NCBI GenBank assembly: GCA_002083565.1
Contig: MSXM01000030.1
Location: forward strand, 1 to 28,955
Direction: 5' to 3'
From: Nitrospira sp. ST-bin4
Lineage (GTDB): Bacteria; Nitrospirota; Nitrospiria; Nitrospirales; Nitrospiraceae
DNA length: 28,955 nucleotides
Shown: positions 25,381 to 28,955 of the stretch, piece by piece
Position numbering within the stretch: the first letter of the stretch is position 1
How the letters are laid out: every line of letters starts with the position of its first letter
Notes under the pieces: generated by a model
Databases searched by the model: none
Told to the model about the DNA's origin: nothing
What the model saw: the letters and a program-made list of their open reading frames with translations, nothing else
Position numbers and translations under genes: made by a program

Positions 25381-25590
25381 GTGATCGTAACGACACTCTC
25401 AAAAAACTTTCAGATTGTGATTCCCAAGGAAATACGTGAAAAGCTGGGTCTTTGATCGAAACAGCGTCTTCATGTCATGGAGAAAAGTGGGGTGATCACT
25501 CTGGTGCCGGAACTCCCGCTCGTATCGCTCAAGGGAGCGCTGAAGGGGATGTCCACGACGGACGTGCGAGAGAAGAAGGGCCGGTCATAA
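25381..25590 (+). pseudogene. AbrB/MazE-type antitoxin with in-frame stop
   Basis: The GTG start with AAGGAAGGA upstream reads MIVTTLSKNFQIVIPKEIRE, KLGL, then TGA (25453-25455). The same frame continues as SKQRLHVMEKSGVITLVPEL and runs to TAA 25588-25590, 69 codons in all. The N-terminus is the SpoVT/AbrB swapped-hairpin DNA-binding domain. Where homologues usually have K-P-G before Q-R-L, this gene has stop-S-K, so the length is unchanged and a point change or local replacement has occurred. No matching PIN or MazF toxin follows directly. Confidence 0.8.
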
Positions 25591-25612
25591 GGGTTGTCTT
25601 GGGACCCTTTTT
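25589..25612 (+). terminator. Possible weak intrinsic terminator
   Basis: AAGGGT (25589-25594) pairs with ACCCTT (25604-25609) across a nine-base loop and is followed by T residues (to 25612). It overlaps the antitoxin relic's stop codon. The stem is short, so efficiency is doubtful. Confidence 0.4.
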
Positions 25613-25637
25613 CATGGAAGGGGATGTTCCTCTCGCT

Positions 25638-25643
25638 TATAAT
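25638..25643 (+). promoter_or_regulatory. -10 element of the DUF433-DUF5615 operon
   Basis: A perfect TATAAT lies 27 bp before the ATG at 25671. No good -35 sits at 16-18 bp. The ribosome-binding site GGGAGG follows at about 25660-25665. Confidence 0.55.
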
Positions 25644-25670
25644 ACAACAATCCGTTCGAGGGAGGGCACC

Positions 25671-25970
25671 ATGGATATGATGACGGCACCCCATATCGCG
25701 ATTTCACAAGAGGTGGCGGGCGGGAAACCCCGGATTGCAGGACACCGCATTACGGTGCAGCACATCGTCATCTGGCATGAGCGTATGGGGATGAGTGCAG
25801 ATGAGATCGCCTCCAACCACGGGTTGACCTTAGCCGATGTCTATGCCGCGCTGACGTACTACTACGATCACCGCCAGGAGATTGATGAGGCCATCTTAGC
25901 TGATGACTCGTATGTCATCGAACTTCGCAAGGGAATCAAGTCCAAACTGAGCGGCAAGATCGGTGGCTGA
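25671..25970 (+). CDS. DUF433-family antitoxin
   Basis: 99 aa from ATG 25671, with GGGAGG upstream. The frame could be extended to 25452, but that part is only the shifted antitoxin relic. The sequence HIAISQEVAGGKPRIAGHRI, TVQHIVIWHERMGMSADEIA and LTLADVYAALTYYYDHRQEI is a clear DUF433 protein, a VapB-like small helical DNA-binding domain. In characterised or predicted systems it neutralises a PIN-fold toxin and represses the operon. It overlaps the toxin gene by eight bases. Confidence 0.88.
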   Translation: MDMMTAPHIAISQEVAGGKPRIAGHRITVQHIVIWHERMGMSADEIASNHGLTLADVYAALTYYYDHRQEIDEAILADDSYVIELRKGIKSKLSGKIGG

Positions 25971-26295
25971 GCGGATCAGGTTTTACATGGACGAACATGT
26001 GGCAAAATCCGTCACAGAGGGATTACGCAGGCGCGGCGTCGATGTGGTGACGGTGCAAGAATTAGGGTTACAGGCGGCTGAGGATCAACAGCACCTGCAA
26101 CGAGCGGCTCAAGACGGCCGCGTGGTGGTCACGCAGGATACGGACTTTCTTCGGCTGCATGCCGCCGGGGTCTCCCATCGAGGGATTGTATACGCGCCTC
26201 AGCAGACACCGGTGCCTCAGATGCTGAGAGGCCTCATGCTGATCCATGATGTGCTGACTTCCGAGGACATGACTCGCCACGTCGAATTTCTGTAG
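25963..26295 (+). CDS. DUF5615 PIN-like toxin
   Basis: 110 aa from GTG 25963, overlapping the antitoxin gene. IRFYMDEHVAKSVTEGLRRR (Asp10, Glu11), then GVDVVTVQELGL, AEDQQHLQRAAQ (Asp41) and VVVTQDTDFLRL (Asp59, Asp61) give the acidic pattern of the DUF5615/PIN-like fold, probably an Mg-dependent RNase (family knowledge). The length is normal and the key acids are present, so the pair appears intact. It belongs to the islet between the tRNA scars. Confidence 0.87.
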   Translation: MAERIRFYMDEHVAKSVTEGLRRRGVDVVTVQELGLQAAEDQQHLQRAAQDGRVVVTQDTDFLRLHAAGVSHRGIVYAPQQTPVPQMLRGLMLIHDVLTSEDMTRHVEFL

Positions 26296-26510
26296 AACGT
26301 TGTTCAAGATTCCCTCGTCATGGTTCTCTGTTGCTCCAGGGAATGAACTCGGGTTCTTCCTAATTTCCACGGTAGTGAGTAAAGCGTTGTTCCCCTTCTT
26401 GCGGGGATAATATTAAGACTCCCGGTACATTTTCTTGGTTCCCGTAATCTTCTGCGGAACCAGATAAATATGGAGAGCCAGCGTCTGAGATCTTCGAGGA
26501 TAAATGCAAT

Positions 26511-27236
26511 ATGAGAAGCGAGGGCACCTACCAGTTCGAACGAAGCGATCTGGAGACCATTCTCTTTGCCGACAATGCGATTGTCCGCTCGCGCTTCCAG
26601 GAGTCCTTTGCCGACCTGATTCGGCAGTTCCTTGATGAATCAGACCGAGTATGCGCCCAGCTACGCAGCTTTGGCAGTGTTCTCACCGCAGATCTCCGTG
26701 CGGCCTGGGTTGAGAAGTTTGTCTTCAGCGCATTCAACAGTTTATTCGTCTCGTGCCATCTTCTCATCTCAGGTTTATTACTGCCTGCAGGAAATCTCAT
26801 GCGCCAGTATGCCGAGGCTTCGGCGATGGCACTTCTTTGTTCACATCATGCGATCGATGTCTTAAGGCGTTTCGATAAAGACCCCACAAAGTTCCCAGTT
26901 CATGACGCGGTTCGACTCGTTCGTAATCGTCGCAACACTGAGCTTTTAAGAATCAACGCCCAAGGATGGACCTCATTTGAGGCCATCTCAAAGTGGTATG
27001 ACCAGTACAGCCACGTCACCGTCCTCTCGCTCACTACGGACACTCTGCTCCAAAAACCGGGGTCTGTCATTCTTGGTGGCAAGTTTGATGATGGTAAGTG
27101 TGAAGCGTATCGTAAGGAACTGGGGCTGCGTGTAAGTGCGATGGCGCGGTTATGCGAGTTGGTGGTGGCTGTTCGGGAAAACGTGAAAGCGGCGCAGGCC
27201 AATGGTTTGTTTGTAACCAGAACATCAGCAAGCTAA
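26511..27236 (+). CDS. Unknown mostly helical protein in the islet
   Basis: 241 aa, ATG 26511 with GAGGA about ten bases upstream. It is predicted to be almost all alpha-helical. A central hydrophobic segment, FNSLFVSCHLLISGLLLPAG followed by NLMRQYAEASAMALLC (about 75-110), could be a membrane pair, but it also fits the buried R-x3-E helix of DUF5677/HEPN-like proteins, as does YDQYSHVTVLSL near 160-171. I do not recognise a specific family. A hairpin TGGTTCC/GGAACCA lies upstream (26436-26462). It is followed 92 bp later by another unknown gene on the same strand, perhaps in one unit. Confidence 0.65.
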   Translation: MRSEGTYQFERSDLETILFADNAIVRSRFQESFADLIRQFLDESDRVCAQLRSFGSVLTADLRAAWVEKFVFSAFNSLFVSCHLLISGLLLPAGNLMRQYAEASAMALLCSHHAIDVLRRFDKDPTKFPVHDAVRLVRNRRNTELLRINAQGWTSFEAISKWYDQYSHVTVLSLTTDTLLQKPGSVILGGKFDDGKCEAYRKELGLRVSAMARLCELVVAVRENVKAAQANGLFVTRTSAS

Positions 27237-27328
27237 CAGCGCATTGGGCAAGACGAGCGGGTCGCTGGAGGCGTTACGCGGCTGAGGCCAGGTTCCGTTA
27301 TGGGCCTTAAAGACGAGATCGAAAATCA

Positions 27329-28105
27329 ATGAACTCTGGCCTTCTCGATCTTGATTCCATAGAGACGTGGCATTCGGATTTTGAGGAGTTACTCTATGAT
27401 CGAGAAATCTGGCCCAAGGTCAAGACCAAGCTCGATTCAAGTGAGATGCAAGGCATCGGGTTTCTGTCCCAAGTTACATGCGCCGACGATTACCTGATGG
27501 ACGATCTCGCCCAGTCTCTCCGTCAAAAAGGGCGGGAGAGTCTTTTCAAGCGGTACTCCTACGTCATTGGATACCATGGATGCCGCCTGAGAGATCCTGA
27601 ATCTTACCAAAAATTTGGCATCCTTCCATCAAGTACAGAACACCAAATATCCGTGGCTCGATCCCTCTTTCAAGAAATTCCAGGTTTCAACAAGGCACTT
27701 GTTGACATTGAGGCTAGCTACCTGAATCACAATGAGGGCAAAGTAGGTCTGCTGTTCTCAGCAGTTCGTGCCAAATATAACAGAAGCCCATATGTACGAG
27801 GTAGCGAGCTCATCCGCGGATTGGCTTACAGGCTAGGGGTAACCGCTAAGGCACGTTTCGCAGGAACAGGAAAACGAACACTGATCAAATGTGCGATTCC
27901 AGTAAACTGGCTAGATGACCACACAACGTTTTCTGCCATCGGTGCTTATAGCAATCATGTGCTGGACCATTTAATTCGAATTCGCAGATGGCCGCACGAT
28001 AATTTCATCGGGTTCGACGGCGGATACATGCTCACCAGAGCGATACCCCCTGAGAGCATTCTCGAATTTATCGACATGACAAATTTCAGTGATGATGATC
28101 CCTGA
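27329..28105 (+). CDS. Unknown protein with ADP-ribosyltransferase-like motif
   Basis: 258 aa from ATG 27329; the ribosome-binding site is poor. The segment YVIGYHGCRLRDPESYQKFG (about 77-96) followed by ILPS resembles the H-G-x-R start of PARP/ART-like folds (YHGTR...GI.P). The C-terminus DNFIGFDGGYMLTRAIPPES, then ILEFIDM, has the IPPxxI ending often seen in that fold. GRESLFKRYS lies before the motif and KARFAGTGKRTLIKCAIPV in the middle. No signal peptide. It could be a toxin or defence effector. The fold assignment rests on motif resemblance only. Confidence 0.55.
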   Translation: MNSGLLDLDSIETWHSDFEELLYDREIWPKVKTKLDSSEMQGIGFLSQVTCADDYLMDDLAQSLRQKGRESLFKRYSYVIGYHGCRLRDPESYQKFGILPSSTEHQISVARSLFQEIPGFNKALVDIEASYLNHNEGKVGLLFSAVRAKYNRSPYVRGSELIRGLAYRLGVTAKARFAGTGKRTLIKCAIPVNWLDDHTTFSAIGAYSNHVLDHLIRIRRWPHDNFIGFDGGYMLTRAIPPESILEFIDMTNFSDDDP

Positions 28106-28336
28106 TGCCCGATTGTCTCTGAATGTGAAGCAGCTACGGATATTCACTGTAGCCCCCATCGAATTCGAATAGGAGGCGGCTTACTCAAGCACCTAGCCAG
28201 TGGTTTTCAGCAGCTCGCCCTTCAGCTTGGCTATGGGAATGACATTTTCTAGACCTCTTGTTTTAGTCATACCCGTTTCTGACTTTAACAAATTCATCGA
28301 AGCTCGCGAAAATAAATGGCGAAGTCGTAGTCATCT
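28106..28336. other. Gene-free stretch before the second tRNA scar
   Basis: No supported gene or RNA. A 25-codon minus-strand frame within it (MTKTRGLENVIPIAKLKGEL...) is too short to claim. Together with 28337-28617 this makes about 580 bp without a gene. Confidence 0.5.
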
Positions 28337-28431
28337 TTAAACACGGGTTCAAATCCCGTTGGGACCACCACACCAACCTTCGGTTGAGCCGGCGCCTCTT
28401 TCTCGTCGCTTCAAATTTGTCGGCGCCGGAT
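28337..28431 (+). repeat. tRNA 3'-end scar, 95-bp repeat copy 2 (attachment-site-like)
   Basis: This is the same unit as 24922-25016: T-arm, acceptor 3' strand and CCA of a tRNA gene plus 60 bp beyond. It is the same length with no gaps. The six mismatches all fall after the first 46 bp. No tRNA 5' half precedes it. Confidence 0.85.
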
Positions 28432-28617
28432 ACAATCCCCCGGCGTTTCGTTTTTGATACCATTTGATGTGCGTGTTTGATGTATGTGCCGCCGATGTGA
28501 TCATCCGGACAGCCTGTTGACATTGTCGTGCGAACAACCTGCTCAATCATCTCGCTCGTCTGTGCTCACGCGCTTGGTTTGGATTACTCGCCTCGACATG
28601 GCTGCCTCGTAACTTCG

Positions 28618-28647
28618 TTGACGCCTCTAGCGCCGGTTGTGTATAAA
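28618..28647 (+). promoter_or_regulatory. Sigma-70 promoter of the deoxyhypusine-synthase-like gene
   Basis: TTGACG (28618-28623), an 18-bp spacer and TATAAA (28642-28647) lie about 43 bp before the start codon. This is the best promoter in the window. Confidence 0.75.
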
Positions 28648-28689
28648 GAATGCGCTCTATGCAATGATCTTTTCTGAGGATGGTGTGTC

Positions 28690-28955
28690 ATGTCTGTACG
28701 CGAATTTCATGACGGCGCAAAAGACGGGTTGGAGGCGCTCGAGCCGTTCGATCCCGACCGGATCGTGTCGTTCGAAGACTTGCTTGTAGCGATGGGCAAG
28801 ACCGCCTTCGGCGGCAGGAAGCTCGGCGAAGCCTTCGAAGTCTTGTGGGCCATGGTGTCCGATCCCGACTGTAAAGTCGTTCTGACCCTGTCGGGCGCGA
28901 TGACGATTGCCAAGATGGGCAAGATCGTCAGCAGGATGGTGGATGAGGGGATGGT
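28690..28955 (+). CDS. Deoxyhypusine-synthase-like protein, 3'-truncated by window edge
   Basis: The reading frame is open from ATG 28690 (GAGGA eight to nine bases upstream) to the window end, 88 codons. VSFEDLLVAMGKTAFGGRKL, GEAFEVLWAMVSDPDCKVVL and TLSGAMTIAKMGKIVSRMVD match the N-terminal NAD-binding part of the deoxyhypusine synthase family (FxxLG...A..VL..M..D..C.V.LT.SGA). Bacterial members transfer the aminobutyl group of spermidine to small amines or have unknown targets, because bacteria lack eIF5A. The catalytic Lys lies beyond the window. Confidence 0.85.
   Translation, partial: MSVREFHDGAKDGLEALEPFDPDRIVSFEDLLVAMGKTAFGGRKLGEAFEVLWAMVSDPDCKVVLTLSGAMTIAKMGKIVSRMVDEGM

Noticed and set aside
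28180..28270. Minus-strand 25-codon frame MTKTRGLENVIPIAKLKGEL...
   Set aside because: Too short, no ribosome-binding site that decides a start, no known family.

Overview
The window looks like a chromosomal stretch from a Nitrospira-type bacterium (Nitrospirota). That is inferred from the overall gene content: a hybrid type II secretion/type IV pilus cluster, long YD-repeat proteins, a REP-like palindrome and a deoxyhypusine-synthase-like gene. No rRNA or other taxonomic marker is present, so this is a judgement and not a proof. The base composition is moderately GC-rich in the machinery genes. By eye it is lower in the Rhs C-terminal tips and in the accessory region after about 22.6 kb.

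Layout. (1) 2-2542: 3' part of an Rhs/YD-repeat polymorphic-toxin-like gene, cut by the window edge. (2) 2543-3048: gene-poor spacer with a perfect 18-bp hairpin and a conserved upstream motif. (3) 3049-3657: type IV pilin, then a REP-like palindrome. (4) 3852-6438: tightly coupled trio of a membrane-anchored TPR-like protein, an ABC ATPase and an ABC-2 permease. (5) 6499-7702, minus strand: a small exported DUF4124-like protein and a LuxR-type regulator, divergent from the secretion operon. (6) 7933-16379: PilZ-like protein, secretin with a C-terminal cohesin-like domain, GspG-like pseudopilin, coiled-coil lipoprotein, GspE/PilB ATPase, and PilM-, PilN-, PilO- and PilP-like proteins, mostly overlapping or a few bases apart. 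No GspF/PilC platform protein or prepilin peptidase is in the window. (7) 16597-23647: a secreted YD/TIG/six-repeat protein translationally coupled (ATGA) to a complete 1246-aa Rhs protein, whose 3' end overlaps a small gene that is a good immunity-protein candidate. (8) 23689-24724: a mosaic of dead insertion sequences (IS110 C-terminus, IS3 OrfB fragment) bounded by a 12-bp direct repeat. (9) 24922-28431: a 3.4-kb accessory islet bounded by two copies of a 95-bp repeat that contains the 3' end of a tRNA gene. It carries a broken AbrB/MazE-type antitoxin, an intact DUF433-DUF5615 toxin-antitoxin pair and two unknown genes, one with an ADP-ribosyltransferase-like motif. (10) 28690-end: start of a deoxyhypusine-synthase-like gene with a clear sigma-70 promoter.

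Working model (inference): a c-di-GMP-responsive secretion/pilus machine (PilZ-like protein plus an MshEN-like ATPase N-terminus) is encoded between two YD-repeat cargo genes. Three transcription units, starting with the pilin, the PilZ gene and the YD/TIG protein, share an unusual upstream motif (CCCATTTGA followed by a G run; 17 identical bases in two copies). The machine, its regulators and the Rhs-type proteins may therefore form one regulon and one export system.
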